Source of the DNA: an uncultured Alphaproteobacteria bacterium
Lineage (GTDB): Bacteria; Pseudomonadota; Alphaproteobacteria; HIMB59; GCA-002718135
Reading direction: 5' to 3'
DNA: 64,000 nucleotides
Assembly: GCA_902562275.1 (NCBI GenBank)
Contig: CACESS010000007.1
Location: forward strand, 1 to 64,000
Shown here: positions 1-9,357 of the stretch, piece after piece
Position numbering within the stretch: position 1 is the stretch's first letter
Layout of the letters: every line of letters starts with the position of its first letter
Notes under the pieces: model-generated
Told to the model about the DNA's origin: nothing
Databases searched by the model: none
Seen by the model: the letters and a program-made list of their open reading frames with translations, nothing else
Program-made: the position numbers and the translations under genes

Positions 1-1
1 A

Positions 2-337
2 AATAGTACCATAAAAAGATATGATAATTTAATTTCTATAAATAAAGAAAAAAAAGGAGGTCTAAGTGGTAAACCTCTATATGATAATTCAAATTTAGTT
101 TTGAAAAAAATGTATGAATTAACAAATGGTCAAATTCCATTAATAGGAGTGGGGGGTATATCAAGTGGAAGGGATTGTTATGAAAAAATTAAATCTGGTG
201 CTTCTTTAGTTCAGCTATATACCGCTTTGGTTTATTCTGGTCCAAATTTAATCAATAGTATGAAAAGTGACTTGATAGACCTAATTAAAACTGATGGGTA
301 TAAAAATATATCTGAAGTTATTGGTCAATCAGTTTAG
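2..337 (+). CDS. pyrD: Dihydroorotate dehydrogenase (quinone), class 2, 3' end only
   Basis: This is the C-terminal part of the FMN-dependent enzyme that oxidises dihydroorotate to orotate in pyrimidine synthesis, passing electrons to quinone at the inner membrane. The frame is open from the window edge; an internal ATG at 101 is not the start. Visible landmarks are an N-S-T-I substrate-contact segment at the very edge, the KGGLSGKPL motif typical of class 2 enzymes, and the FMN-phosphate motifs IGVGGISSG and ASLVQLYTAL. About 110 of some 340-350 residues are present. It ends 2 bp before the HAD phosphatase gene, so the two are probably cotranscribed. Class 2 assignment rests on the KGGLSG motif. 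Confidence 0.93.
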   Translation, partial: NSTIKRYDNLISINKEKKGGLSGKPLYDNSNLVLKKMYELTNGQIPLIGVGGISSGRDCYEKIKSGASLVQLYTALVYSGPNLINSMKSDLIDLIKTDGYKNISEVIGQSV

Positions 338-339
338 TA

Positions 340-1176
340 GTGAAAAAAATAAAATCCATTGAAGAAATAATTAATGATTATGACAACTTTATAATTGATC
401 AATGGGGTGTAATGCATGATGGAATATTTGGATATGAACATGCTTTTAATTCTATAAATATTCTCAATAGTAATAATAAAAATTTGTTTATAATTTCAAA
501 TTCTTCCAACAGATCAAAGTCATCCATAGATAATTTGCCAAAGCTTGGTTTTAAAAAAAATTCTTTTATAAACACAGTGACAAGTGGAGAAATGATTTGG
601 CAATTACTTAAAGAAAAATATTTAGATGATAAAAATAAAAAAAATTGTTTTCATATTTATGATAAAGAAAAAGAGGATGGTCTAGATTTTAGAGATGGTT
701 TAAATTTAAATTTTGTAGAAAAAGTAGAAGAATCGGATCTAATTTTAGCTTGTACTCCTTTTGTAAATTTACAGCCAATAGACTACATTCCATTACTAGA
801 AGTAGCTTATAAAAAAGAAATAACAATGTATTGTGCAAACCCTGACTTTGAAACAGTTGAAAGTAACACTAACAATACTGTCTTTTGTATGGGCGCAATT
901 GGTGAAATATACAAAAAAATGGGTGGAAATGTTATTATAAAAGGTAAGCCAGATGTAAGCATATATACTGAAACCACAAATCAAATTAATTTAGAAAAAA
1001 AAAGAACAGTAGCTATTGGAGACTCATTGTTTCATGACATTCAAGGTGCTAATAATTTTGAAATAGATAGTGTTTTAGTAAAATCTGGTATTCATAAAGA
1101 TTTAAATCAAATAAATAATTTAATTAAAAATCATCAAATAACCCCAACTTATATCATAGATAAATTTAGTACTTAG
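340..1176 (+). CDS. HAD-superfamily class IIA hydrolase (TIGR01459 type)
   Basis: A NagD-like phosphatase of the haloacid dehalogenase superfamily; the physiological substrate is unknown. All four HAD motifs are visible in the 278 residues: DQWGVMHDG near residue 20 (nucleophile Asp), ISNSSNRS near residue 51 (motif II Ser), KGKPDVSIY (motif III Lys) and AIGDSLFHDIQGA (motif IV acidic pair). The D-x-W-G-V form of motif I is characteristic of the TIGR01459 group, which is common in alphaproteobacteria. The start is GTG, 2 bp after pyrD stops, which implies cotranscription. No signal peptide is visible, so it should be cytoplasmic. Family assignment is firm, function is not. Confidence 0.85.
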   Translation: MKKIKSIEEIINDYDNFIIDQWGVMHDGIFGYEHAFNSINILNSNNKNLFIISNSSNRSKSSIDNLPKLGFKKNSFINTVTSGEMIWQLLKEKYLDDKNKKNCFHIYDKEKEDGLDFRDGLNLNFVEKVEESDLILACTPFVNLQPIDYIPLLEVAYKKEITMYCANPDFETVESNTNNTVFCMGAIGEIYKKMGGNVIIKGKPDVSIYTETTNQINLEKKRTVAIGDSLFHDIQGANNFEIDSVLVKSGIHKDLNQINNLIKNHQITPTYIIDKFST

Positions 1177-1181
1177 AATAC

Positions 1182-1210
1182 TTGACAAAGTAATATTTAT
1201 ATTTACATGC
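1182..1210 (+). promoter_or_regulatory. Possible promoter for rpmB (consensus -35 only)
   Basis: A perfect TTGACA lies at 1182-1187 in the 43-bp gap before rpmB. The matching -10 is poor (TACATG at a 16-bp spacing), so only the -35 box is convincing. If used, the transcript would begin almost at the rpmB start codon. Confidence 0.3.
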
Positions 1211-1219
1211 ATCTTCATT

Positions 1220-1501
1220 ATGTCAATGAGATGTGAATTAACTGGAAAATCCTTTCAAACTGGTAATAATGTTAGTCATGCTAAAAATAGAACAAAAAGA
1301 CGTTTTAAACCAAACCTTCAGAATATAACTTTTGTTAGTGAAGTTTTAGGTCAAAAATTCCAATTGAAAGTTGCCGTTAGCACAATTCGAACAGTTGAAA
1401 AAAAGGGTGGTTTAGATGAATTTTTAATTAATACACCTAATTCTAAATTACCTTTAAAAGCTAAAAATTTAAAAAAAACTATTCTATCAAAATCTAATTA
1501 A
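1220..1501 (+). CDS. rpmB: 50S ribosomal protein L28
   Basis: A structural protein of the large ribosomal subunit. The 93-residue product begins M-S-M-R-C-E-L-T-G-K, the conserved L28 N-terminus (usually MSRRCELTG), followed by NNVSHAKNRTKRRFKPNLQ and a basic C-terminal half. The length fits alphaproteobacterial L28. The ATG at 1220 is chosen because it keeps the conserved N-terminal Ser and Cys; a second in-frame ATG two codons later would lose them. It stands alone between the HAD phosphatase and the VUT transporter, with a consensus -35 box just upstream. Confidence 0.95.
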   Translation: MSMRCELTGKSFQTGNNVSHAKNRTKRRFKPNLQNITFVSEVLGQKFQLKVAVSTIRTVEKKGGLDEFLINTPNSKLPLKAKNLKKTILSKSN

Positions 1502-1510
1502 ATTTTTGTA

Positions 1511-2251
1511 ATGGGATTTTTCTTTGAATTAACAACAATACTTAATTCTCTTAGCACTGAACTAATGTGGTTCATAATGCTCCTTTTTTGTTTTTTTTCT
1601 ATTCTTATTTTTTTAAGGGTATTTGGATATATAGGAATTTTTATCTATTCTGCACTAGCTGTAATTGCAGGAAACATTCAAGTTTTAAAAACAGTAGATT
1701 TTTTTTATTCACCCGAACCTGTAGCATTAGGAACTATTCTTTTTGCATCAACATTTTTATGTACTGATATTTTATCTGAATATTATGGCAAGGAAAAAGC
1801 TAGAATTAACATTTTAATCGGTTTCAGTGCATTCTTATTTATGACTTTGTTAATGGTAATTACTATTGGTTTTCAACCATCAGATGCAGATTGGGTACAA
1901 GAGAGTTTATCAAATGTATTTACTCCCATGACAAGATTTTTCATCGCTAGCATGATAGCATATTTAATAAGCCAATATTTTGATGTTTGGTTCTTTAACT
2001 ATTTGAAACAAGCTTTAACAGGTAAGTCTCTCTGGTTAAGAAACAATTTATCTACAATTACCTCCTCTTTGGTTGATAATACTGTCTTTAGTATATTTGC
2101 GTGGATCTTATTAAATCCTGAACCAGTAAGTGTGTATAATGTCATAATGATTTATATTTTAGGCACTTATCTTCTTAGAATATTTATAGCTCTACTTGAC
2201 ACTCCTTTTATTTATATAGCTAAGTTTTTTGTCCCAAAAACTAATGACTAA
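1511..2251 (+). CDS. yhhQ: VUT-family transporter, probable queuosine-precursor importer (YhhQ)
   Basis: An inner-membrane protein of the YhhQ/VUT (QPTR) family, whose characterised members import queuosine precursors such as preQ0, preQ1 or queuine. The 246 residues form about six hydrophobic segments. Family marks are the acidic segment CTDILSEYYGKEKAR in the middle, a YFDVWFFNYLK stretch, and LWLRNNLSTITSSLVDNT in the C-terminal half. The last 8 bp overlap the ATG of tgt, the enzyme that inserts the base into tRNA, which strongly supports the queuosine role. Which precursor it carries cannot be read from the sequence. Confidence 0.85.
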   Translation: MGFFFELTTILNSLSTELMWFIMLLFCFFSILIFLRVFGYIGIFIYSALAVIAGNIQVLKTVDFFYSPEPVALGTILFASTFLCTDILSEYYGKEKARINILIGFSAFLFMTLLMVITIGFQPSDADWVQESLSNVFTPMTRFFIASMIAYLISQYFDVWFFNYLKQALTGKSLWLRNNLSTITSSLVDNTVFSIFAWILLNPEPVSVYNVIMIYILGTYLLRIFIALLDTPFIYIAKFFVPKTND

Positions 2252-3443
2252 CTTTTCTTGGAAAGTTAAAAAAACAAATAAAAATAATAAAGCAAGAATA
2301 GGAAAGATTTCTACACCACACGGTGATATTGAAACTCCAGCATTTATTTTTTGTGCAACAAAAGCTGCACTAAAATCTTTTACTACTCATGATGCAAAAA
2401 AAAATAATTCACAAATTATACTATCCAATACTTACCATTTAATGCTTCAACCAGGTAGTGAATTAATAGCCCAACATGGAGGTGTGCATAATTTTATGGG
2501 TTGGGATGGGCCTATGTTAACAGATAGTGGTGGATTTCAAATTTTTTCTCTTGGACATGGCTCAGTTGCTGATGAAATAAAAGGGCGAAAAACAAATTCA
2601 AAAAATAAAAAAACTTTAATAAATTTGAATGAAGAGGGTGCATTATTTAAGTCTTATATAGATGGTTCTACTCATATGTTATCTCCTGAAAAATCAATAG
2701 AGGTTCAAAGAAATCTTGGCGCAGACTTCATCTTAGTTTTTGATGAATGCACTCCTTATAATGTAGATAAAACGTACACATCTGATTCTATGTTAAGAAG
2801 TCATAGATGGTCTTTAAGATCAATCAATGCGTTTAACTCTAAACTTAATTATAGTCCTAAAAATGGCTCAGCAGGTAGACAAGAAATTTACGGGATCATT
2901 CAAGGTGGGATTTACAAAGATTTAAGAGAAGAAAGCATTGAATTTAACAAAGGAAAAATTAATTCTTTTGGAATTGCTATTGGTGGTAGTTTAGGGTCAA
3001 ATAAAGATGAAATGAAAGATATAGTTCATTTTACTTCTTCTAAATTAGATAATTCTCGTCCAGTACATTTGCTAGGTATTGGCGATCCAAGGGATATATG
3101 GGATTTTGTTGCAGATGGAATCGATACATTTGATTGTGTAAGCCCAACTAGAATTGCTAGACATGGATCAGCTTTAGTAAAAGGTCAACAAGGAAAAATA
3201 AACTTAAAAAATGTTAAATATAAAAATAATTTAAACCCTATAGATAATGATTGTAATTGCTATACTTGTAAGAACTTTACTCTGGCATATTTATACCATC
3301 TTTTTTCTACTCAAGAATTACTAGGATTACAACTGCTGACTAATCATAATATATATTTTATGAATAATCTTATGAAAGAAATTAGAAGATCAATTGATAA
3401 CAATGATTTTGATAATGCAAAAAAGAAATGGTTAAATTCTTAA
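2244..3443 (+). CDS. tgt: tRNA-guanine transglycosylase, divergent pocket
   Basis: Exchanges guanine-34 of GUN-anticodon tRNAs for a queuosine precursor base. In the 399 residues the catalytic Asp of LTDSGGFQ (about D94) and the nucleophile Asp in [12 protein letters not shown] (about D297) are present, and C337, C339, C342 and H368 form the Zn site. Two departures from the Zymomonas/E. coli type are seen: an insertion after FSLG (about residues 104-124) and the base-pocket motif GGLAVGE replaced by GGSLGS. A TTG codon 15 bp upstream could extend the N-terminus by five residues; the ATG at 2244 is preferred. It overlaps the VUT transporter by 8 bp and meets cobT tail to tail with a 4-bp overlap. 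Confidence 0.93.
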   Translation: MTNFSWKVKKTNKNNKARIGKISTPHGDIETPAFIFCATKAALKSFTTHDAKKNNSQIILSNTYHLMLQPGSELIAQHGGVHNFMGWDGPMLTDSGGFQIFSLGHGSVADEIKGRKTNSKNKKTLINLNEEGALFKSYIDGSTHMLSPEKSIEVQRNLGADFILVFDECTPYNVDKTYTSDSMLRSHRWSLRSINAFNSKLNYSPKNGSAGRQEIYGIIQGGIYKDLREESIEFNKGKINSFGIAIGGSLGSNKDEMKDIVHFTSSKLDNSRPVHLLGIGDPRDIWDFVADGIDTFDCVSPTRIARHGSALVKGQQGKINLKNVKYKNNLNPIDNDCNCYTCKNFTLAYLYHLFSTQELLGLQLLTNHNIYFMNNLMKEIRRSIDNNDFDNAKKKWLNS

Positions 3444-5221
3444 TTTTCTAAATGAAAAGTAGTAGATAATTGATTTAATAATACTTCGCCTAACTGATCG
3501 ACATCCATTATTGTTACTGCCTTACTATAGTATCTTGAAACATCATGACCAATTCCTATAGCTATTAATTCAACTTCATCTTTTTTTTCTATCTCACCAA
3601 TTATGTCCCTCAAATTTTTTTCTAAATAATTACCTGGATTTACAGAAAGTGTTGAATCATCTACGGGTGCACCATCACTAATAACAATAAGAATTTTTCT
3701 TTTTTCTTTTCTAAAAGATAATCTATTATATGCCCATGATAATGCTTCTCCATCAACGTTTTCTTTTAAAATTCCCTCTTTCAATAATAATCCTAAATTT
3801 TTCTTTGATCTCCTCCATGGTGAGTCTGCAGATTTATAGATAATATGTCTTAGATCATTTAATCTACCTGGATTAGAAGGCTTTCCATTTTTGATCCATT
3901 TTTCTCTTGAGTTGCCACCCTTCCAAGCTTTGGTTGTAAAACCTAATATTTCAGATTTAATAAAGCATCGTTCTAATGTTTTTGCTAAAATATCTGAACA
4001 AAGGGCTGCAACCGTGATTGGTCTGCCTCTCATTGAACCAGAATTATCAATTAGAAGACTCACAATAGTATCTTTAAATTCAACTTCCTTTTCTATTTTG
4101 TAGCTTAATTTATTATTTGGGTTAGCAATTATTTTTGCTAATCTTGAAGTATCTAGAAAACCCTCTTCCATATTGAAATCCCAATGACGGTTTTGTTGTG
4201 CTAAAAGTTTTCTCTGAAGTCTATTTGCAATTTTCACAATTAATGTTTGAAAAGAAAATACTTGTTGATCAAGATTTCTTCTAAGCTTCTCCAATTCTTT
4301 GATGTCACAAAGCTCCTCCGCGTTAATAATTTCATCAAAATTATAATCATAAACTTTATAACTTTTTAAATTCTCTAAAATTTTTCTATCTGGTAAATAA
4401 TCTAGTTCAGTATCTCCACTTTCTTCTCCCATATCTTCATTTTCTTCTAATGAAACTGACTGCTCGACTGTTGTTTCACTTGTTTGCATTTCAATATTTG
4501 AATCAGTTTGTTCATCATTTTTTTGATCATCATTATTTTCATTTTCATTATCTTGATCTTCATCGTTTTGATTAATATCATCGTTCTGAGTATTATTTAT
4601 ACTATTGTTAAGTAATCCAAGTTCATCTAGTTTTTCAACTATTGTAGATGCATATTTTTTCTGATCGTGTAGATAATTCTTTAATTCTTTAAAAAAATTT
4701 GAATAATCTTTTTTTAATTTTTCTTTTACAATATTCTTAAAACTATAATTTTTCTCACCTAAATCAACACCAACTATTTCTTCAAATGCTACGTTTTTAA
4801 ATGCTTTAATTAATAAATTTTGTTCTTTTTTAGTATTTTCAATTTTGAGATCTTTAACATATTTATTTTTTAGATTTTTTTGTATTCCCTTGAATTCATT
4901 ACTACCAATAGCTTCTACTCGCGCTTGTTCCAAAACATTTATTATTTCGTTTGATAACTCATTTTGATTTAAAAAGTTTTGGTGTATGTCTTTTGAATGA
5001 AATCTGAATTCAAGCGCAAAAGAATCCGCTTCAGCCCTTAGATATTTTAGATTACTTTTAAAATTTTCAATTTTTGGTTCAGTTAAATTTATTGTGTTAC
5101 CAATAATTGAAGGATTTTCCTTAACAAAATTAATCTCTATATCGTCTTTTTTTCCTATAGATTTTATTGTTGCACTCAATGACTTTTTAAAGTCATCAAT
5201 AATTTCACTATTCTTTGACAT
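3440..5221 (-). CDS. cobT: Cobaltochelatase subunit CobT-like, vWA domain
   Basis: Resembles CobT, which with the AAA+ partner CobS and the large subunit CobN inserts cobalt into hydrogenobyrinic acid diamide. The 593 residues show the CobT plan: an N-terminal helical region, an Asn/Asp/Glu-rich low-complexity linker (about residues 205-275), and a C-terminal von Willebrand A domain with a MIDAS motif D392-N-S-G-S396. Its start overlaps the end of cobS by 14 bp, so the two are translationally coupled. No cobN or other corrin gene is in the window. In streamlined alphaproteobacteria such pairs can occur without the cobalamin pathway, so the real client may differ. Confidence 0.88.
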   Translation of the reverse strand: MSKNSEIIDDFKKSLSATIKSIGKKDDIEINFVKENPSIIGNTINLTEPKIENFKSNLKYLRAEADSFALEFRFHSKDIHQNFLNQNELSNEIINVLEQARVEAIGSNEFKGIQKNLKNKYVKDLKIENTKKEQNLLIKAFKNVAFEEIVGVDLGEKNYSFKNIVKEKLKKDYSNFFKELKNYLHDQKKYASTIVEKLDELGLLNNSINNTQNDDINQNDEDQDNENENNDDQKNDEQTDSNIEMQTSETTVEQSVSLEENEDMGEESGDTELDYLPDRKILENLKSYKVYDYNFDEIINAEELCDIKELEKLRRNLDQQVFSFQTLIVKIANRLQRKLLAQQNRHWDFNMEEGFLDTSRLAKIIANPNNKLSYKIEKEVEFKDTIVSLLIDNSGSMRGRPITVAALCSDILAKTLERCFIKSEILGFTTKAWKGGNSREKWIKNGKPSNPGRLNDLRHIIYKSADSPWRRSKKNLGLLLKEGILKENVDGEALSWAYNRLSFRKEKRKILIVISDGAPVDDSTLSVNPGNYLEKNLRDIIGEIEKKDEVELIAIGIGHDVSRYYSKAVTIMDVDQLGEVLLNQLSTTFHLEN

Positions 5222-6191
5222 TAACTACCTTGGCATCAGCAATATCAACTCCAAATGATCTTTGAAAATATTCCTGTAAGATAGATCGTTCCATTTCATC
5301 ACATCTATTTAAAAAAGATAGTTTAAAAGAATATTCTATATCATTAAATAAAAGGTAATTTTCTGCCCAAGTTAATACAGTTCTTGGACTCATAACAGTT
5401 GAAATATCGCCATTAATAAAACCTGATCTTGAAAGATCTGCAGTAGCTACCATACATTTAACAATATCTTTTCCATCCTTATTATTAAGTTTTTTTATTT
5501 TACTTAAAATAATTTTTATCTCTTGATCATTACTTAGATAATTCAAGGTTGATACAATATTCCACCTATCCATTTGACCTTGGTTTATTTGTTGAGTTCC
5601 ATGATACAAACCAGATGTATCACCAAGACCAACGGTGTTAGCTGTAGCAAACAACCTAAAAAATTTGTGGGGTTTGATTACTCTAGATTGATCAAGTAAA
5701 GTTAACTTACCTTCTGACTCTAGAATACGCTGAATAACAAACATAACATCTGGTCTACCAGCATCATACTCATCAAAGACTAAAGCTACTGGATTTTTGT
5801 AAGACCAAGGTAGTATACCATCTTGAAACTCTGTTACTTGTTTATTATCTTTAAGAATAATTGCATCTTTGCCAATTAAATCTATTCTACTGATATGACT
5901 ATCTAGATTAATTCTTATGCATGGCCAATTAAGTCTGGCAGCAATTTGTTCAATATGAGTAGATTTACCTGTACCATGATATCCTTGTATCAGTACTCTT
6001 CTATTAGAAGAAAAACCAGCAAGTATAGAAAGTGTAGTTGCTGGATCAAAAATATATGTTTGATCTATTTCTGGAACATGCTCAGTCTTTTCCTCAAATT
6101 TATAAACATCAAAATCGCAGGAAACTCCATATAATTCCTTAGGATCAATTTTGATGCTAGGAGATATTTCGATATTTTTTTTATTTGTCAT
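5208..6191 (-). CDS. cobS: Cobaltochelatase subunit CobS-like, AAA+ ATPase
   Basis: A MoxR/CobS-type AAA+ ATPase of 327 residues expected to form a ring with CobT. Visible motifs are Walker [10 protein letters not shown] (about 70-78), Walker B LVFDEYD with D140-E141, the sensor segment LFATANT, and an arginine-rich C-terminal part. The N-terminal segment [12 protein letters not shown] matches CobS. It overlaps the J-domain gene upstream by 11 bp and cobT downstream by 14 bp, giving a tight three-gene unit. Cobalt chelation is the textbook role; without cobN in view, a metal-chelatase or remodelling role on another target is equally open. Confidence 0.9.
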   Translation of the reverse strand: MTNKKNIEISPSIKIDPKELYGVSCDFDVYKFEEKTEHVPEIDQTYIFDPATTLSILAGFSSNRRVLIQGYHGTGKSTHIEQIAARLNWPCIRINLDSHISRIDLIGKDAIILKDNKQVTEFQDGILPWSYKNPVALVFDEYDAGRPDVMFVIQRILESEGKLTLLDQSRVIKPHKFFRLFATANTVGLGDTSGLYHGTQQINQGQMDRWNIVSTLNYLSNDQEIKIILSKIKKLNNKDGKDIVKCMVATADLSRSGFINGDISTVMSPRTVLTWAENYLLFNDIEYSFKLSFLNRCDEMERSILQEYFQRSFGVDIADAKVVNVKE

Positions 6192-6771
6192 TTTTAAATT
6201 TATTTAAAAGTATCTTATATGAATTATTTATTTCTTTAAATTTTTCTTCTGCTTTTTTATCATTACCATTTACATCAGGATGAAATATTTTCACTAGTTT
6301 TTTATAAGTTTTTTTAATTTTGTCCAATGTCAATGGAAGTTCTAGATTGAAACTAGATAATGCCTTATTTTCATCTTTTGTGAGATTTTCATCAACAAGT
6401 TTATTTCTAAAGTAATTGTTTTCTCTTTCATTTGGATTCAAATCATTCATTTCTTCATTAAAAAAATTGTTTATTTGATCCATCACTTTATGATGATTTC
6501 CTTTCAAAGGCCAGGACGGCCTGTTCCAAATTATATCCTCTCTCATTGAATTCTCTATTTGATTTACTGATAATCCTTTATAAAAATCCCAAGATTTATT
6601 GTATTCTTTAATATGATCTAAACAAAAATAATAATATTGATTTAATAATACTCTAGATTTAGGTGCTTTATATTTTCCCTCATTATTGCAATCATTCTTG
6701 TCACATTTCCTAAAAAAAGTTTTTTCCCAAGAAAGAATATTTTTATTAATATCTATTTTGTGTTTACCCAC
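6181..6771 (-). CDS. J-domain protein of the alphaproteobacterial cobS neighbourhood
   Basis: A DnaJ-like co-chaperone of 196 residues. The N-terminal half has a Cys/His cluster (CDKNDCNNEG then FCLDHIKEYN) likely to bind a metal, followed by NRPSWPLKG, which marks this alphaproteobacterial family. The C-terminal 65 residues form a J domain with the HPD tripeptide (FHPDVNGND), which stimulates DnaK ATPase. The start codon is GTG; no better ATG precedes the conserved N-terminus. It is the first gene of the minus-strand unit with cobS and cobT and diverges from bolA across 23 bp. It could recruit DnaK to the CobST complex; that is inference from linkage. Confidence 0.85.
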   Translation of the reverse strand: MGKHKIDINKNILSWEKTFFRKCDKNDCNNEGKYKAPKSRVLLNQYYYFCLDHIKEYNKSWDFYKGLSVNQIENSMREDIIWNRPSWPLKGNHHKVMDQINNFFNEEMNDLNPNERENNYFRNKLVDENLTKDENKALSSFNLELPLTLDKIKKTYKKLVKIFHPDVNGNDKKAEEKFKEINNSYKILLNKFKNDK

Positions 6772-6794
6772 ACTTATTATATAGTTTAAAAATC

Positions 6795-7049
6795 ATGAAT
6801 CGTAAGCAAAGAATTGATAAAATTTTATCAAAAAAATTTAATGATTTTTTACTAGAAATTATTGACAATTCAAATTTACATCAAGGACATAACAATTTTA
6901 CGGGCAATGATGAGACACATATAAAAATTATTTTAACAAAAAAAAATAAAATTCCTATAAATAGATTGTATATTCATAAACATATAAATAATTTACTTGA
7001 AGAGGAGTTTAAAAGAGGACTGCATTCGTTAGAAATAAAAATTAATTAA
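6795..7049 (+). CDS. bolA: BolA family protein
   Basis: A small protein of 84 residues with the BolA/IbaG fold, whose members partner with monothiol glutaredoxins in iron-sulfur cluster handling. The visible signature is the C-terminal helix pattern NRLYIHKHINNLLEEEF followed by H-S-L-E-I-K-I, plus the alternating central strands. It is the only plus-strand gene in a minus-strand run and overlaps the 3' end of the CorC-like gene by 8 bp. The BolA, J-domain, cobS, cobT arrangement recurs in alphaproteobacteria, which adds weight. Substitutions in the central region mean that the exact subfamily is uncertain. Confidence 0.85.
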   Translation: MNRKQRIDKILSKKFNDFLLEIIDNSNLHQGHNNFTGNDETHIKIILTKKNKIPINRLYIHKHINNLLEEEFKRGLHSLEIKIN

Positions 7050-8289
7050 TTTTAGAAATTTCAACTTTTGATATTTGTTTTTTTGAATGTGATAAAATTT
7101 TATATTTAAAAAAATTATCTTTAAAAGACTCTCCATAAGAAGGTATTTTTTTTGATATATCTAAAATATATCCTGCTATAGTTGATGATTCAACTTCTGG
7201 TGGATCTAGATCAAAGCTTTTGTATAGATCTCTAATATTTTTCTCTCCATTAATTATCACCTTACCATAGTTATTAAGTTTAAAATCATTTTCAGGCACA
7301 TCAATTTCATCAACTATTTCACCGACTATTTCTTCAATTATATCCTCCAATGTTATTAATCCAAGTAACTCACCAAATTCATCTACAACAAAAGCTAAGT
7401 GCTCTTTTCTTTTCTTGAATTCCACTAATTGTTCTAATAGATTTGTTGTTTCAGGAACAAACCACGGGCTAGAAATTTTATCAAAAATAATTTCTTTTGA
7501 CTCACTATGATTTTTTAAATCTATATTTAGAGTTCTTACATTTAATAAACCTATTATGTTTTCGGGATTATCTTTCCAAAATGGAATACGAGTATATCTA
7601 GAATTATTAATTTTATTAATAATTTCATTTGTATTTAAAGAAGAATCTATAGAGTAAATATTTTTTCTATGGGTAAAAATTTCTTCTACAGTTATATCAT
7701 TTAACTGCAGTATGCTTTGTAACATATCCTTTTCTTGTTCATAGTCTGGATTTGAGGTTTTATAAAGATCAATTACTCCTTTCAATTCTTCCTCTGATTG
7801 AAGATCTTTATTTTTTATATCATTATCACTTTTTCTAAAAACTAATCTTACAATCAAATTTATTAAAAATACAAAAATAAATAAAATTTTATTTAAATAA
7901 TAAATAATTGGAGAAATTAATAAAGCTGTCCTGTTTGGTCTATTAATAGCATAAGTTTTTGGAAGAACTTCAGCAAAAATAACAATTACAACTGTCATTA
8001 TTAGTGTTGCATAAAAAATACCTTCAACTCCAAAGATATCATAGAAAAAAGCTGTAGCTAAAGAGGATGCAAGAATATTAACCAAGTTATTTGATAGAAG
8101 CAATGTGGATATAACGTTATCTTTTTTATCTAGGAGTTGAAGAACATATTCTGCTCGCTTACTTCCCTTTTTTTTCTTATAAAGAATTCTTGCTTTTGAA
8201 GTTGCAGTTATTGCAGTTTCGGAACCTGATAAAAAGCCTGATAGTATTACAAGAATAATCAGTAATAGAAAAAGAAATATACTTGGCAT
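7042..8289 (-). CDS. HlyC/CorC (CNNM) family transporter with CBS domains
   Basis: An inner-membrane protein of 415 residues of the CNNM/CorC family, linked to magnesium/cobalt efflux. Domain order: an N-terminal DUF21 membrane domain (residues 1-160, with SGFLSGSETAITATSKARI at its start), a CBS pair (about 205-330, including EFGELLGLITLEDIIEEIVGE) and a CorC_HlyC C-terminal domain (from about 340). The ATG directly follows the aroB stop with no gap, so it is cotranscribed with aroKB. Transport of Mg2+ is known for family members; the ion here is inferred. Confidence 0.9.
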   Translation of the reverse strand: MPSIFLFLLLIILVILSGFLSGSETAITATSKARILYKKKKGSKRAEYVLQLLDKKDNVISTLLLSNNLVNILASSLATAFFYDIFGVEGIFYATLIMTVVIVIFAEVLPKTYAINRPNRTALLISPIIYYLNKILFIFVFLINLIVRLVFRKSDNDIKNKDLQSEEELKGVIDLYKTSNPDYEQEKDMLQSILQLNDITVEEIFTHRKNIYSIDSSLNTNEIINKINNSRYTRIPFWKDNPENIIGLLNVRTLNIDLKNHSESKEIIFDKISSPWFVPETTNLLEQLVEFKKRKEHLAFVVDEFGELLGLITLEDIIEEIVGEIVDEIDVPENDFKLNNYGKVIINGEKNIRDLYKSFDLDPPEVESSTIAGYILDISKKIPSYGESFKDNFFKYKILSHSKKQISKVEISKIN

Positions 8290-9357
8290 TTAAATGTTTT
8301 GTAAAATTTTATAAACTCTTTGCTTGTCTAGTTTTTTGTAAAAAATTGAACTTCCTATTTTATCTATTAATGAAAAATTAATATTATTTAGAAAATTTTT
8401 TTTATCTTTAATTATTTTATTTAATAATAACTTATCTTTTAATATATCATCATAAGTTTTAAGTCTACAATTCTTAAAATGTAATATAATTCTTTCTAAT
8501 TCAATTGATGACAGTAAACCAAGGTAATTAGATATCTTTGCCTCAGTAATCATTCCTATAGAAATTGCTTCTCCATGATTAAATTTTTTGTAATTATAAT
8601 GACTTTCTATAGCATGACCAATTGTATGTCCGAAATTTAACATTGCCCTAGAATTATTATTTAATAAAAACTCTTTTTCATCCTTTTTTACATAAAATAG
8701 TTTTATCAAAATTGATTTATGAATAGCTTTTTCTAAAATAGAACTATTTAAATTAAGTAATTTATTTGCATTTTTTTCCAACCAACAAAAAAATGAATAA
8801 TCTTTAATTAGTGCATGTTTAACAATTTCGGCATATCCTGATTTTATTTCTTTTTTTGGTAAACTATTTAAAATAGAAATGTCGATTAAAACTTCTTTTG
8901 GCTGATAGAAAGTTCCAATTAAATTTTTCCCATAGACTGTGTTAATTCCATTTTTACCACCAATAGAGCTATCTACTTGAGATAGAAGTGTTGTTGGTAT
9001 AAGAAAAAAATCTAAGCCTCTTAATACTGTGCTTGCAATAAATCCCGTTAAATCTCCTAATGTGCCTCCTCCAATTGCAATAACAACAGATCTTCTATTT
9101 ATATCTTTTTTAATCAGTTTTTCAGCTAGATTTTTGTATCCATCAAAAGTTTTTACTTTTTCTCCACAATTAACAAAAATAGTTTTAATGTTTTTCTGAT
9201 TTTTAAAATTTAAATTAATTCTAATTTTAGAGTCTATAACACAAAACACCTTTTCATTTTTTTTTGCAATATTCTTTATAAAATTAGAAATAAAATTTTT
9301 TTTTATTAATATTGAGGTCTTTAATTTTTTATTTTCTATAGATATTTTTTTTTGCAT
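8290..9357 (-). CDS. aroB: 3-dehydroquinate synthase
   Basis: Second step of the shikimate pathway: NAD- and metal-dependent conversion of DAHP to 3-dehydroquinate. In 355 residues one sees the NAD-binding GGGTLGDLTGF, the RGLDFFLIPTTLLSQVDSS strand, the GGKNGIN segment with its catalytic Lys, the first metal ligand Glu in SGYAEIVKH, and the His ligands in NFGHTIGHAIE and FNHGEAI. The ATG lies inside the end of aroK (29-bp overlap) and the stop abuts the CorC gene. The length matches the family. Confidence 0.96.
   Translation of the reverse strand: MQKKISIENKKLKTSILIKKNFISNFIKNIAKKNEKVFCVIDSKIRINLNFKNQKNIKTIFVNCGEKVKTFDGYKNLAEKLIKKDINRRSVVIAIGGGTLGDLTGFIASTVLRGLDFFLIPTTLLSQVDSSIGGKNGINTVYGKNLIGTFYQPKEVLIDISILNSLPKKEIKSGYAEIVKHALIKDYSFFCWLEKNANKLLNLNSSILEKAIHKSILIKLFYVKKDEKEFLLNNNSRAMLNFGHTIGHAIESHYNYKKFNHGEAISIGMITEAKISNYLGLLSSIELERIILHFKNCRLKTYDDILKDKLLLNKIIKDKKNFLNNINFSLIDKIGSSIFYKKLDKQRVYKILQNI

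Noticed and set aside
101-337. A separate 78-residue gene starting at ATG 101
   Set aside because: The frame continues upstream to the window edge with class 2 PyrD motifs, so this is the tail of pyrD.
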